DNA of 64,000 nucleotides. Source: Pseudarthrobacter equi (GTDB taxonomy: Bacteria > Actinomycetota > Actinomycetes > Actinomycetales > Micrococcaceae). Location: assembly GCF_900105535.1 (NCBI RefSeq), contig NZ_LT629779.1, positions 2,046,001 to 2,110,000 on the forward strand, read 5' to 3'. How positions within the stretch are numbered: position 1 is the first letter of the stretch; every line of letters begins with the position of its first letter. This document shows positions 17,569-26,880 of the stretch, piece after piece. Below the pieces are notes generated by a model. That model did no database searches. It saw only the letters and a list, made by a program, of their open reading frames with translations, and was not told the DNA's origin. Position numbers and translations under genes: made by a program.

Positions 17569-17594
17569 AAACTATCCTTAGAGATACATAGTTT
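17569..17594 (+). repeat. A/T-rich inverted repeat upstream of the DUF3040 gene
   Basis: AAACTAT (17569-17575) and ATAGTTT (17588-17594) form an inverted repeat with a 12-nt loop followed by TTTG. It could be a second terminator or, because it contains GATACAT, part of a promoter. The rest of 17600-17760 holds no gene that I can support. Confidence 0.4.
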
Positions 17595-17772
17595 TTGAGT
17601 GATTGGACTACTGCCGGACCGTTTTGGACATGCTTCCGCTCCGGCGGCTGTGCGCCCGGTTCAACTTCCTGCCCAGGCGGGAAGATGGGAACCGAACAGG
17701 TGCACCAGCCGTTAAGGGTGCAGGAGTAATTTCTGGGACCAGCCCGGACGTTGGCCTACGAAGGAGGTCGTG

Positions 17773-18147
17773 ATGCCGCTGTCGGAGCACGAACAAAAGC
17801 TGCTTGAGCAGTTGGAGAAGCAGCTTCACGAGGACGACCCGAAGTTTGCGAACTCCATGGGGTCGGACCCCGGGCGTTCGTGGTCAACCAGGCATGTGGT
17901 GATCGGCGTCCTTGGTGCCTTGGCAGGCGTGTTCCTGCTGCTGGTAGGCGTCACGCTGCAGAGCATCTTCGTTGGTGTCCTTGGCTTTATCGTCATGGGT
18001 GGCGGCGTATATTTTGCGACGATGCGCAGTTCTTCGGCAGCCAAGGATGGCGCCAAGGGCAGTACCGGCAAGCCGGGCAAACCGCGGAGTTCCTTCATGA
18101 GCAACCTCGAGGAGCGTTGGGACGAACGCCGGCGCGGTGAGCCCTAG
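17773..18147 (+). CDS. DUF3040 family membrane protein (Rv2169c-like)
   Basis: Function unknown. The 124-residue protein begins MPLSEHEQKLLEQLEKQL, the characteristic start of DUF3040, followed by a short acidic stretch and two closely spaced hydrophobic helices (about residues 40-60 and 63-80), then a basic C-terminal tail. AAGGAGGT ends 4 nt before ATG 17773, which makes this a better start than the overlapping GTG at 17770. In M. tuberculosis a DUF3040 gene (Rv2169c) sits at the same point just before mraZ, so the linkage to the division cluster is ancient. A strong terminator separates it from mraZ, so it is probably a single-gene unit. Confidence 0.9.
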   Translation: MPLSEHEQKLLEQLEKQLHEDDPKFANSMGSDPGRSWSTRHVVIGVLGALAGVFLLLVGVTLQSIFVGVLGFIVMGGGVYFATMRSSSAAKDGAKGSTGKPGKPRSSFMSNLEERWDERRRGEP

Positions 18148-18214
18148 GTCCTGCCGGTAACCGGGCCCCACCCGGAGCCTCCACTTCGCTCCCCGGCAGG
18201 GGAGCCAACAACAG

Positions 18215-18240
18215 AAAGACCCGCTGCGGCGGGTCTTTTC
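18215..18240 (+). terminator. Intrinsic terminator between the DUF3040 gene and mraZ
   Basis: A 10-bp perfect stem AAAGACCCGC (18215-18224) with GCGGGTCTTT (18229-18238), a TGCG loop and TTTT at the 3' side. This isolates the division cluster from upstream transcription. The remainder of the 18148-18396 gap holds no gene. Confidence 0.92.
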
Positions 18241-18396
18241 CTGTTTAACGCTGTTTGCTGCCAATTCAGGCAGTTGCCCGGTTCCCTGATTCCCGCTATG
18301 CCCTGGAAATCCACTCCACTTCCCACCACCGGTTGAAAATGGCGCCATTCCGCGGCCAGTATCCCAATTTCCTGGCCCACCACACCCCATTTTGCG

Positions 18397-18424
18397 TTGA
18401 CTGTGGGGGAAAGTGGAGTAATGT
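18397..18424 (+). promoter_or_regulatory. Probable promoter of mraZ and the dcw cluster
   Basis: TTGACT (18397-18402) and TAATGT (18419-18424) are separated by 16 bp and form a recognisable sigma-A-type promoter. Transcription would start near 18431, leaving a leader of about 60 nt before the GTG of mraZ. Confidence 0.6.
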
Positions 18425-18428
18425 GGAG
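18403..18428 (+). promoter_or_regulatory. MraZ box: three GTGGRG repeats at 10-bp intervals
   Basis: GTGGGG, GTGGAG and GTGGAG begin at 18403, 18413 and 18423, exactly one helical turn apart. Tandem GTGG-type repeats upstream of mraZ are the known operator of MraZ in several bacteria. They lie across the spacer and -10 of the predicted promoter, which fits autorepression. Confidence 0.72.
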
Positions 18429-18493
18429 GGCATAAGAGGGTGGTTGCAACATAGGGGATGTGCATTTCCTGATATCGGACAGGCGGTGGACCA

Positions 18494-18922
18494 GTGTTTC
18501 TGGGCACTCACTCGCCGCGCCTGGACGAGAAGGGACGGATCATTCTCCCTGCGAAGTTCCGTGAGGAGCTTGCAAGCGGGCTGGTGCTCACAAGGGGCCA
18601 GGAACGTTGCATCTACGTCTTCAGTGAGAAGGAATTTGCGCGGGTCCACGAGCAGATGCGGGAGGCACCAATCTCCTCCAAGCAGGCACGTGACTATATC
18701 CGTGTCTTTCTCTCTGGGGCCTCTGACGAGGTACCTGACAAGCAGGGGCGCGTGACAATTCCTCCCGCGCTCCGGGAGTACGCAGGACTCGGAAGGGAAC
18801 TGGCCGTCATTGGCGCAGGCTCCCGTGCCGAGATCTGGGACGCCCAAGCCTGGAATGAATACCTCGCGGAGAAGGAAACAGCCTTCTCTGAAACGGACGA
18901 TCCCATTCCGGGCATTCTCTGA
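18494..18922 (+). CDS. mraZ: Transcriptional regulator MraZ
   Basis: Division-cluster regulator of 142 residues that forms a ring-shaped oligomer and binds direct repeats upstream of its own gene. It contains two SpoVT-AbrB-like swapped-hairpin halves: the first with [21 protein letters not shown] and the second with [18 protein letters not shown], each with the DxKGR(I/V)xIP type motif. The length is typical. The GTG start at 18494 has a purine-rich GGCGGTGG ahead of it. It is the first gene of the dcw cluster and its probable operator is visible about 65-90 bp upstream. 181 bp separate it from rsmH. Confidence 0.96.
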
Positions 18923-19103
18923 ATCCCGGAGCGGTAAGCAGGAGTTTCACGCAGGAAGTTTCCTGGATGAGATCTCCAGCCGGCCGATCGGCCAGCCAAC
19001 CTGACTCACTTCCCCGGAGCCAGGCAGGCGGGACGGTAGGTGCGGATGGGGATCTGATCCCGGAAGCGGAACCAGCGACCACAACGGCGAGAAGGGACGA
19101 GGC
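18923..19103 (+). promoter_or_regulatory. mraZ-rsmH intergenic region
   Basis: No gene is seen. The stretch includes a perfect 12-bp palindrome GGCCGATCGGCC at 18982-18993, which could be a binding site or chance in GC-rich DNA, and ends in GGGACGAGG, the likely ribosome-binding site for rsmH. Confidence 0.35.
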
Positions 19104-20096
19104 ATGAACGAACAACCGAAGCCAACGTCCGAACGCCATGTGCCGGTCCTTCGGGACCGGTGCATCAATTTGTTGGCCCCAGGATTCGATGCCGCACGGC
19201 AGCAGGGCAACGCCCCGATCGTCATCGACGCCACGCTGGGGATGGGCGGGCACTCCGAAGCCATGCTCCAGCGTTTCCCGGACCTCCACCTGATCGGCAT
19301 TGACCGTGACGAGGAAGCGCTCGCCCTTGCGGGGGAGCGGCTTGCGCCATTCAGCGCACGGACGGACCTGGTCCACGCCGTTTACGACGAAATCCCCGAA
19401 GTCCTCGCGGACCTTGGCGTCACCGAAATCTCCGGCATCCTGATGGACCTTGGCGTCTCGTCGCTCCAGCTCGACGAGCGGGAGCGCGGCTTCGCCTACT
19501 CCTTCGACGCTCCCCTGGACATGCGGATGGACACCAGCCGCGGCCAGACCGCTGCGGACGTCGTCAACACGTACAGCGAGGACGAGCTGGTCCGGATCAT
19601 CCGGAAGTGGGGCGAGGAGAAGTTCGCGGGCCGCATCGCGAACCGGATCGTCGCTGCACGTGGCGAGAAGCCATTCACCACCACCGGAGAGCTGGTGGAG
19701 CAGATCCGGTCGGTCGTCCCTGCCGGAGCAGCCAAGTCCGGTGGGCATCCGGCCAAGCGGACCTTTCAGGCGTTGCGGATCGAAGTCAACGAGGAGCTCG
19801 ACGTCCTGGAGCGCGCCGTCCCGGCCGCCGTGGATGCGCTGGCCATGGGGGGACGAATCGTGGTCATGTCCTACCACTCCCTGGAGGACAAGATCGTCAA
19901 GGGCGTCCTCCAGGGCCGCTCCAAGTCTTCCGCCCCTCTCGGGTTCCCGGTGGAACTGGAAGAGCATAAACCCGAACTCAAAATCCTGACCAAGGGCACC
20001 GAGGTGCCCACCGCCGTCGAAATCGCCGAGAACCCCCGTGCCGCCTCAGCCAGGCTCCGCGCGGCGGAACGAATCAGAGCCAGGAGAGCTGCATGA
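19104..20096 (+). CDS. rsmH: 16S rRNA (cytosine1402-N4)-methyltransferase RsmH
   Basis: Methylates the exocyclic N4 of C1402 in the ribosomal P site. The 330-residue protein opens with HVPVLRD, then the SAM-binding motif [26 protein letters not shown], and later the diagnostic [35 protein letters not shown] and [13 protein letters not shown]. All hallmarks of MraW/RsmH are present and the length is normal. The ATG start at 19104 follows GGGACGAGG. Its stop overlaps the ATG of the ftsL-like gene as ATGA. The gene is the second of the dcw cluster, as in nearly all bacteria. Confidence 0.97.
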   Translation: MNEQPKPTSERHVPVLRDRCINLLAPGFDAARQQGNAPIVIDATLGMGGHSEAMLQRFPDLHLIGIDRDEEALALAGERLAPFSARTDLVHAVYDEIPEVLADLGVTEISGILMDLGVSSLQLDERERGFAYSFDAPLDMRMDTSRGQTAADVVNTYSEDELVRIIRKWGEEKFAGRIANRIVAARGEKPFTTTGELVEQIRSVVPAGAAKSGGHPAKRTFQALRIEVNEELDVLERAVPAAVDALAMGGRIVVMSYHSLEDKIVKGVLQGRSKSSAPLGFPVELEEHKPELKILTKGTEVPTAVEIAENPRAASARLRAAERIRARRAA

Positions 20097-20737
20097 GCAC
20101 CGCTGCCGTCAAGAACTTTCCCGCCGCTCCCGGCAATCCGGCGCAGCGCGAGGAACGGAAGAGCCGTACCCCGCTGTCCGTGGTGCGCAGCATGCCCCGC
20201 AAGCGGCGTGCGCCTTTCGTCGTGCTCTGCTTCGCGATGCTTGCAGTAGCCCTGGTGGCAGTCCTGGTCCTGAATATCTCGGTATCCACTGCGCAGTACC
20301 AGCTGGTGGAACTGCGCGCCAAGCAGAGCACGCTGACCAAGCAGAACCAGGACCTCACCCAGCAGGTGCAGAACTTCGAGGCCCCGCAGAATCTTGCGGC
20401 CAAGGCCAAGGACCTGGGAATGGTGGCTTCAACCGTCAAGGGCCAAATCGACCTCTCCACCCTTTCCGTCACCGGCAAGGCGACGCCGGCTGTTAAGGGT
20501 GCCACCGAAGGTGCCGTCATTCCTGCCCCCGCCGTCCCAGGGCAACTGATCGTGGTGCCGCCGGCTTCAACGGGTGAACCTCTGGCAAGCCGCAAGCCGG
20601 CAGCAGAAACCCCGTCCGCCGCCGCGGCTCCCGCCGCTGGGGCGCCCGCAGCGGCAGCACCGGCCCGCCAGGCCTCCGCGGCCGAGCTCAATGGCGGCAC
20701 AGTCCCCGCACCGCAGCAAAAGGTGCCCGGACAGTAA
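20093..20737 (+). CDS. ftsL: FtsL-like septum formation protein with long C-terminal tail
   Basis: Bitopic division protein expected to pair with FtsB/DivIC and activate FtsW-FtsI. The 214-residue protein has a basic cytoplasmic N-terminus (PRKRRAP), one transmembrane helix (about residues 43-64), then a coiled-coil stretch ([25 protein letters not shown], about 70-94) and [11 protein letters not shown], which resembles the septal FtsL C-terminal motif. Beyond residue 130 there is a low-complexity Ala/Pro tail of about 85 residues, longer than in typical FtsL. Identification rests on topology, coiled coil and its place between rsmH and ftsI, because FtsL sequences are poorly conserved. It overlaps rsmH by 4 bp. 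Confidence 0.85.
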   Translation: MSTAAVKNFPAAPGNPAQREERKSRTPLSVVRSMPRKRRAPFVVLCFAMLAVALVAVLVLNISVSTAQYQLVELRAKQSTLTKQNQDLTQQVQNFEAPQNLAAKAKDLGMVASTVKGQIDLSTLSVTGKATPAVKGATEGAVIPAPAVPGQLIVVPPASTGEPLASRKPAAETPSAAAAPAAGAPAAAAPARQASAAELNGGTVPAPQQKVPGQ

Positions 20738-20781
20738 CAGCGGGACTGACAGGCACGAGGGACGAACAGCAAGGAAGATCA

Positions 20782-22584
20782 GTGGCGCAGAGGACCGGTA
20801 AGGCAGTGAACGGCAAAGCGCCCAACCCCACCAAACGGTTGCGCCTGGGCCTGGGCATCATGCTCTCCCTCTTGCTGGTGGTTGGCGGAAAGCTGTTCCT
20901 GGTCCAGGGCCTGGACGTCGGTGGCATGGCTGAAGCGGCCCTCAACAAGCGAATGACCGAAACGGTCCTGCCTGCGGAGCGCGGCAGCATCCTGGACGCC
21001 AACGGCACGGTCCTGGCCAACAGTGTGATCCGCTACAACGTGGTGGTGGACCAGCAGCTCAATACCAAAACCGAGACCTACCGGCGCCTGGATAATGTCG
21101 ACGGCAAGGAAAAGCTCGTCGAAGTCAGCCGGGACCAGGGCCTCACCGAGCTGGCAGCGGTCCTGGGCATGGACAAGGACGCCATCGTCAAAGCCGTTAC
21201 CGGTGAATCGCGCTACTACATCGTGGCCAAGGACGTGAAACCGGACGTCGAGGACCGCATTTCCAAACTCCAGGTGCCCGGCATCGTGACCGAAGGCGTC
21301 AGCAAGCGTGTCTACCCCAATGGCTCCGTAGCGGGCGGCATCATCGGCTTCCTGCAGGAGGGCGGCAGCGGACAGGCCGGCATCGAACAGACGCAGGACG
21401 ACCTCCTGAAGGGGTCGGATGGCAAGCGCCTGTTCGAAATCGGGGCGGACGGCCTCCGGATCCCGGTGGGCGTGGACGAGTTGACCGCACCGCAGGACGG
21501 CAAGAACGTCAAGCTCACCATCAACTCCGACCTCCAGTACTTTGCGCAGCAGGCCATCCAAAGCCAGGCGGACAAGCTCAGCGCCGAATGGGGCGTCATC
21601 ATTGTGATGGACGTCAAGACCGGCAACCTGGTGGCCATGGCGGACACCAACTCCCCGGATCCGAACAACCCGGGCCTGGTGGCGGCCAAGGACCGCGGCG
21701 TCCGAGCCGTTACCGCAGCCTACGAGCCGGGTTCCGTGGAGAAGATGCTGACCGCAGCGGCCCTGATCGAGGAAGGCAAAGCCAACCCGCTCAGCGAATA
21801 CACGCTGCCTCCCTCGTATACGGTCAACGGCCAGACGTTTACCGATTCCTTCTCGCACGGCACCGAGAAGCGCACCCTGGCGGGCATCCTCGGCTACTCC
21901 ATGAACACAGGCACCGTGATGGCCGGCCAGGCCCTGAGCAAGGAACAGCGCCACGACTGGTTGCAGAAGTTCGGCATTGGCCAGGCACCGGACATCGGGC
22001 TCCCCGCTACCGCCTCCGGAATTCTCACCCCCGCAGACCAGTGGGACGGACGGCAGGAATTCACCGTTCTCTTCGGGCAGGGCGTGTCCCAGTCCACCCT
22101 CCAGACCGTGCGGGCATTCCAGTCGGTGGCCAACAACGGGGTGATGCTCCAGCCGCGCCTGATCGACTCGTATGTTTCCGCCGACGGAACCGAGGAAAAG
22201 GTGCCGGCAGCACCCCCTACCCAGGTTGTCTCTGACAGCACCGCCCAGCAGGTCCAGGACATCCTGGAAAGCGCCGTTACCGAGGGCCAGATCAAGGATG
22301 CCTCCATTGACGGCTACCGGGTGGGTGCCAAAACCGGCACCTCGGAATCGCCCTGCGACGACGGCAAGTCCGGTTTCTGCGGCTACACCGCCTCCATGGT
22401 GGGCATGGCGCCGATGGATGATCCGCGGTTTATTGTTGAGGTGGTACTCCAGCGGCCCAAGGGCAGCATCTACGGAATTACCAACGGGCCGGTCTTCCGG
22501 TCGGTCATGAGCCAGGCACTGCGGACCTACAACGTCCAGCCGTCCACCGGCGAACCGGCCAGGCTGCCCCAGTTCGCCAAGTAG
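20782..22584 (+). CDS. ftsI: Peptidoglycan D,D-transpeptidase FtsI (PBP3-type, PbpB)
   Basis: Class B penicillin-binding protein that crosslinks septal peptidoglycan with FtsW. The 600-residue protein has a transmembrane anchor (about 22-41), the PBP dimer/pedestal region beginning VLPAERGSILDANG, and a transpeptidase domain with the SXXK nucleophile motif (Ser318 to Lys321), SXN (373-375) and KTGT (517-520). There are no PASTA domains. Two cysteines (C525 and C533) lie just after the KTG motif and may form a disulfide outside the cell. GTG 20782 follows AAGGAAG. It lies 44 bp after the ftsL-like gene and before murE. Confidence 0.96.
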   Translation: MAQRTGKAVNGKAPNPTKRLRLGLGIMLSLLLVVGGKLFLVQGLDVGGMAEAALNKRMTETVLPAERGSILDANGTVLANSVIRYNVVVDQQLNTKTETYRRLDNVDGKEKLVEVSRDQGLTELAAVLGMDKDAIVKAVTGESRYYIVAKDVKPDVEDRISKLQVPGIVTEGVSKRVYPNGSVAGGIIGFLQEGGSGQAGIEQTQDDLLKGSDGKRLFEIGADGLRIPVGVDELTAPQDGKNVKLTINSDLQYFAQQAIQSQADKLSAEWGVIIVMDVKTGNLVAMADTNSPDPNNPGLVAAKDRGVRAVTAAYEPGSVEKMLTAAALIEEGKANPLSEYTLPPSYTVNGQTFTDSFSHGTEKRTLAGILGYSMNTGTVMAGQALSKEQRHDWLQKFGIGQAPDIGLPATASGILTPADQWDGRQEFTVLFGQGVSQSTLQTVRAFQSVANNGVMLQPRLIDSYVSADGTEEKVPAAPPTQVVSDSTAQQVQDILESAVTEGQIKDASIDGYRVGAKTGTSESPCDDGKSGFCGYTASMVGMAPMDDPRFIVEVVLQRPKGSIYGITNGPVFRSVMSQALRTYNVQPSTGEPARLPQFAK

Positions 22585-22663
22585 CACCCCGGCGCCACCA
22601 CGCTGCAGCAGCGCCCGCTGCGGCCACAGCCGGGCACGGTCCACTAGCACCATCGGAGATTCC

Positions 22664-24301
22664 TTGTCAGAGTTCACGCCGTCCCACAGCAGCGCCCTTC
22701 CGGCCGCTCCTGTCAGCAAAGCCAGGTTCCGGCCCACCGCCGTCGAACCGGTCCGTCTGGAGAGCATCGGCGCCGCCGTCGGCGTCGCAGTTCCCGGACA
22801 TGCAGCAGACGTCACGGTCACGGGAATCACCCTGAACTCCCGGGCCGTCGAAGCCGGCGACCTGTACGTAGCCCTCCCCGGCGCGTCCCGCCACGGCGCG
22901 GACTTCGTGGCACAGGCCGTGAAAGCCGGGGCGGTAGCCGTCCTGACCGACGACGCCGGCGCGCGCCTGCTGGCGCTGGGCAACGACACCCCGGTGGCGG
23001 TCCTCGTGGTGGACAAACCCCGCAACGTGGTGGGCCCGCTGTCCGCGGCCATCTACGGCAGCACCGATGGCGCCGACGAGGACTTCACGCTGTTCGGCGT
23101 GACCGGCACCAACGGCAAGACCACCACCACGTACTTCATCAACTCCCTGCTGCGCGCCCTCGGCACCCGGTCCGGCCTGATCGGGACCATCGAGATCCTC
23201 GCCGGCACAGAGCCCATTCCAAGCCTGCTGACTACCCCCGAGTCCACTGAAGTGCACGGGCTGCTGGCACTTATGCGCGAACGGGGACTGGGCGCGGCAG
23301 CCATGGAGGTTTCCTCGCACGCCATTTCGTACCAGCGCGTGGACGGCGTGCTGTTTGACGTGGCCGGATTCACCAACCTGACGCAGGACCACCTGGACCT
23401 GCACGGCACCATGGATGACTATTTCGCCACCAAGGCCGACCTCTTCACGCCGGCGCGCGCCCGCAGGGCAGTAGTAACGGTCGACGACGAGTGGGGCCGC
23501 CGCCTGGCCGGCACCGCCGGCATTCCGGTCACCACGCTGAGCACGGACGGGCGGGCAGCCGCGGACTGGGCCGTGGCCGCCACCGAACCCCGGGGCCTCG
23601 GCACCGCTTTCACGCTCAAAGGTCCCGACGGCGCCGAACTTCGCCTGCACACAGGACTGCCCGGCAGCTTCAACGTAGCCAACGCCGCCCTGGCGGCGGT
23701 CATGGTCCTCACCGGCGGGGTGGACACCGCTGTGCTCCAGGACGCCCTGGACACGGCCGACCCATTCACCGTTGCAGTCCCCGGACGCATGCAACTCGTC
23801 GCCGAGCAGCCCGCCGCCGTCGTCGATTTCGCCCACAACACCGATGCGCTGGCCCGTGCCCTCGAAGCCGTCCGGCCGCCGGCTCCGGGCTCACGGCTGA
23901 TCGTCGTCTTCGGTGCCACCGGCCAGCGCGACCAGGGCAAACGCCCCGCGATGGGTGCGGTGGCTGCCCGCCTCGCGGACACCGTCATCATCACTGACGA
24001 CGACCCCCACGACGAGGACGCAGCCGCCATCCGCGCCGACGTCCTGGCGGGTGCAGAAGACGCGCGCAGCAGCGAATCGCTTCCCTGCGAGATCCTGGAG
24101 GTCTTCCCCCGGGATGAGGCCATCCGGCGCGCAGTAGAGCTCGCAGGCCCGCTGGACAGCATCCTTGTGGCCGGCCGTGGCCATGAAGTCTGGCAGGAAG
24201 TCAAAGGCGTCAATCTGGCCCTTGACGACCGCGTGGAACTGCGCACCGCCTTGACAGCCAGGGGATTCAACGTTCTCCAAGACGACCGGATAGAGTCCTA
24301 G
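22664..24301 (+). CDS. murE: UDP-MurNAc-dipeptide ligase MurE, likely L-lysine-adding
   Basis: Adds the third amino acid to the peptidoglycan stem peptide. The 545-residue protein contains the ATP-binding motif [12 protein letters not shown], the MurE-specific TTPEST and the central EVSSHA, and FGATGQRDQGKRP. At the position where diaminopimelate-adding enzymes have DNPR, this protein has DDPH (446-449). The missing arginine, the residue that binds the second carboxyl group of diaminopimelate, argues for L-lysine, which fits Arthrobacter. The start is TTG at 22664 behind GGAG; no ATG or GTG precedes the conserved region closely. The N-terminus carries about 40 residues of low conservation. 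79 bp separate it from ftsI. Confidence 0.95.
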   Translation: MSEFTPSHSSALPAAPVSKARFRPTAVEPVRLESIGAAVGVAVPGHAADVTVTGITLNSRAVEAGDLYVALPGASRHGADFVAQAVKAGAVAVLTDDAGARLLALGNDTPVAVLVVDKPRNVVGPLSAAIYGSTDGADEDFTLFGVTGTNGKTTTTYFINSLLRALGTRSGLIGTIEILAGTEPIPSLLTTPESTEVHGLLALMRERGLGAAAMEVSSHAISYQRVDGVLFDVAGFTNLTQDHLDLHGTMDDYFATKADLFTPARARRAVVTVDDEWGRRLAGTAGIPVTTLSTDGRAAADWAVAATEPRGLGTAFTLKGPDGAELRLHTGLPGSFNVANAALAAVMVLTGGVDTAVLQDALDTADPFTVAVPGRMQLVAEQPAAVVDFAHNTDALARALEAVRPPAPGSRLIVVFGATGQRDQGKRPAMGAVAARLADTVIITDDDPHDEDAAAIRADVLAGAEDARSSESLPCEILEVFPRDEAIRRAVELAGPLDSILVAGRGHEVWQEVKGVNLALDDRVELRTALTARGFNVLQDDRIES

Positions 24302-24307
24302 ACCGAG

Positions 24308-25774
24308 ATGATTGCTTTTACTGCGGCCGAAATTGCCGACATCACCAAGGGGCGCCTGGACGCCGATCCCGGAATTACGCCTACATCGGTAGTGACGGAC
24401 TCCCGCGAAGCCACACCGGGTTCGCTGTACGTCGCCAAGCCCGGAGAACACGCAGACGGGCACGACTTCATCGCCGCAGCGTTCGAATCCGGTGCCGTCC
24501 TGGCGCTCGTGGAGCGCCCGGCGGCCAGGCCTGACGGCAGTTCCTACCCATCGGTACTGGTGGATGACGCCGTCCTCGCCATGGGTGCATTGGCCGCGGA
24601 GTCCGTACGGCGCATCCGTGCCGCCCGCGCCGCGGCCGGCCAGGAACTCACCGTCGTCGGCATCACCGGCTCAGCCGGCAAGACCACCACCAAGGACCTG
24701 CTGGCGGGGCTGTTTGCCTCCCAGGGGGCAACGGTGGCACCGAAAGGCTCCTACAACGGCGAGGTGGGCGTCCCTCTGACCGTCTTCCTGGCGGACGAGG
24801 GCACGCGCTATCTCGTGATCGAAATGGGCGCAACGGGGATCGGCCACATCCGGTACCTCGCGGACATGGTGAAGCCGGACATCGGAGTGGTTCTCGCGGT
24901 CGGAACCGCCCACGCCGGCGAATTCGGGGGAGTGGCGAACATCGCCCTCGCCAAGGGGGAGATGGTCGAAGGCCTTTCCGCCGGCGGGACCGCGATCATC
25001 AACCTCGACGACGACAGGGTGGCCGCCATGCGCAGCCGCACCACGGCCACCGTGCTCGGCTTCAGCGCCGAAGGACGCGACGGAGCCGCCGTGCAGGCCC
25101 TCGGCGCCGACACCAACGAACAAGGCAACCCGGAATTCGATCTCCAGCTGCCCGGCGGCGACGGCCCGCACCATGTGGCCAGCAAGCTCATCGGGTCGCA
25201 CCACACCGGCAACCTGCTCGCCGCGGCGGCTGCGGCCTTCGCCGCCGGCATGGCCGGCGCAGACATCGCCGCCGGCTTGAGCAACCAAAGCGCGGCAAGC
25301 CGCTGGCGGATGGAACGCACCGAACGTGCGGACGGCGTCACGGTGATCAACGATGCCTACAACGCCAATCCCGAATCCATGCGGGCGGCGTTGCGCACGC
25401 TCGCCGATCTTGGGCGCGGCAGGCGGACCTGGGCGGTGCTTGGGGCGATGCTTGAACTCGGCGACGACTCCATCCGGGAGCACACCGCCGTGGGCACGCA
25501 GGTGGTCCGGCTCAACATCTCCAGGCTGGTGGTGGTGGGCCGGGAAGCGCGGGCCCTCTATGTCTCAGCCGTCCAGGAAGGCTCCTGGGGTGACGAATGC
25601 CTGTTCGCCGAAACCCCTGACGAGGCCTACGAGCTCCTCAGTACCGAGCTCGAGCCGGGCGATCTGGTCCTCTTCAAGTCCTCCAACAGCGTGGGCCTGC
25701 GCCATCTGGGCGATCGGATAGCATTACCCCCACAAACCCCCCTGAACGCCGATGAAAGGAGCACACAGCTGTGA
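24308..25774 (+). CDS. murF: UDP-MurNAc-tripeptide-D-Ala-D-Ala ligase MurF
   Basis: Adds the D-alanyl-D-alanine dipeptide to complete the cytoplasmic pentapeptide precursor. The 488-residue protein begins [17 protein letters not shown] and has [14 protein letters not shown], the P-loop [14 protein letters not shown], the [10 protein letters not shown] block and [11 protein letters not shown], all characteristic of MurF. ATG 24308 is 7 bp after the murE stop, with only a weak GAG ahead, so coupling to murE is likely. Its last codons overlap the mraY GTG as GTGA. A ribosome-binding AAAGGAGC for mraY sits inside its 3' end. Confidence 0.97.
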   Translation: MIAFTAAEIADITKGRLDADPGITPTSVVTDSREATPGSLYVAKPGEHADGHDFIAAAFESGAVLALVERPAARPDGSSYPSVLVDDAVLAMGALAAESVRRIRAARAAAGQELTVVGITGSAGKTTTKDLLAGLFASQGATVAPKGSYNGEVGVPLTVFLADEGTRYLVIEMGATGIGHIRYLADMVKPDIGVVLAVGTAHAGEFGGVANIALAKGEMVEGLSAGGTAIINLDDDRVAAMRSRTTATVLGFSAEGRDGAAVQALGADTNEQGNPEFDLQLPGGDGPHHVASKLIGSHHTGNLLAAAAAAFAAGMAGADIAAGLSNQSAASRWRMERTERADGVTVINDAYNANPESMRAALRTLADLGRGRRTWAVLGAMLELGDDSIREHTAVGTQVVRLNISRLVVVGREARALYVSAVQEGSWGDECLFAETPDEAYELLSTELEPGDLVLFKSSNSVGLRHLGDRIALPPQTPLNADERSTQL

Positions 25775-26880
25775 TTGCACTTTTGATCGGCGCCGGGCTG
25801 GCCCTGCTCTGCGCCCTCGTCGGAACCCCGCTGTTCATCAGGCTGCTGGTCCGCCGCGGCTACGGCCAGTTCATCCGCGATGACGGACCCACGTCCCACC
25901 ACACCAAGCGCGGAACGCCCACCATGGGCGGCACCGTGGTGGTGGCCGCCGTACTGCTCAGCTACGGGCTCACGCACCTCATCATGTTCCTGATGAACCC
26001 GGATTCCCCGGGGCCGTCCGCCTCCGCCCTGATCCTGCTGTTCCTCATGGTGGGCATGGGCCTCGTCGGGTTCCTCGACGACTTCATCAAAATCTCGCGA
26101 CAGCGAAGCCTGGGCCTGGACGCCAAGGCGAAACTGATCCTGCAGGCCGCCGTCGGCGTCATCTTCGCCGTACTGGCACTGAACTTTCCGGACGAATCCG
26201 GGCTTGCGCCCGCCTCCACCAAGATCTCGCTGGTCCGTGACCTGCCGTGGCTCGACCTCGCCTTCGGTGGAACCGTCCTCGGGGCGATCCTCTTTGTGGT
26301 CTGGTCCAACCTGATCGTCACCGCCGCCACCAACGGCGTCAACCTCACTGACGGCCTTGACGGGCTGGCGGCCGGCGCCTCCGTCATGGTCTTCGGCGCC
26401 TACACCCTGATGGGGATCTGGCAGAGCAACCAGGCCTGCGGTTCGCCGCGGGAAGCCGGCAGCGGCTGCTACTCCGTCCGCGACCCCCTGGACCTCGCCC
26501 TGCTGGCGGCCATCATGAGCGCAGCCCTGGTGGGCTTCCTCTGGTGGAACACTTCGCCGGCCAAGATCTTCATGGGCGACACCGGTTCCCTGGCGATCGG
26601 CGGTGCCATCGCCGGGTTCGCGATCCTCTCGCGCACCGAACTGCTGCTGGGCATCATTGGCGGACTCTTCGTCCTCATCACCCTCTCCGTCATCATCCAG
26701 GTGGGCTACTTCAAGGCCACCGGCGGCAAACGTGTCTTCAAGATGGCTCCCCTGCAGCACCACTTCGAACTCAAGGGCTGGGCAGAAGTCACAGTGGTGG
26801 TCAGGTTCTGGATCCTCGGCGGCCTCTTCGTCGCCGTTGGGCTGGGTATCTTCTACGCTGAATGGGTTGTGCTGCTGTGA
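25771..26880 (+). CDS. mraY: Phospho-MurNAc-pentapeptide translocase MraY
   Basis: Integral membrane enzyme that joins phospho-MurNAc-pentapeptide to undecaprenyl phosphate, making lipid I. The 369-residue protein has about ten hydrophobic segments and the signatures [21 protein letters not shown], the catalytic [28 protein letters not shown] and [12 protein letters not shown]. An extracytoplasmic loop holds two cysteines (C223 and C233), a feature that I recall also in mycobacterial MraY. GTG 25771 overlaps the murF stop and AAAGGAGC precedes it by about 10 nt. The 3' end overlaps the murD start. Confidence 0.97.
   Translation: MIALLIGAGLALLCALVGTPLFIRLLVRRGYGQFIRDDGPTSHHTKRGTPTMGGTVVVAAVLLSYGLTHLIMFLMNPDSPGPSASALILLFLMVGMGLVGFLDDFIKISRQRSLGLDAKAKLILQAAVGVIFAVLALNFPDESGLAPASTKISLVRDLPWLDLAFGGTVLGAILFVVWSNLIVTAATNGVNLTDGLDGLAAGASVMVFGAYTLMGIWQSNQACGSPREAGSGCYSVRDPLDLALLAAIMSAALVGFLWWNTSPAKIFMGDTGSLAIGGAIAGFAILSRTELLLGIIGGLFVLITLSVIIQVGYFKATGGKRVFKMAPLQHHFELKGWAEVTVVVRFWILGGLFVAVGLGIFYAEWVVLL

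Noticed and set aside
18982..18993. Palindrome GGCCGATCGGCC in the mraZ-rsmH gap as an operator
   Set aside because: Such palindromes are common in GC-rich DNA and no known regulator or promoter position supports it; kept only as a remark.
20779..23052. A 757-codon open frame on the - strand opposite ftsI and murE
   Set aside because: Both + strand genes carry complete family motifs; the antisense product is low-complexity without domains.
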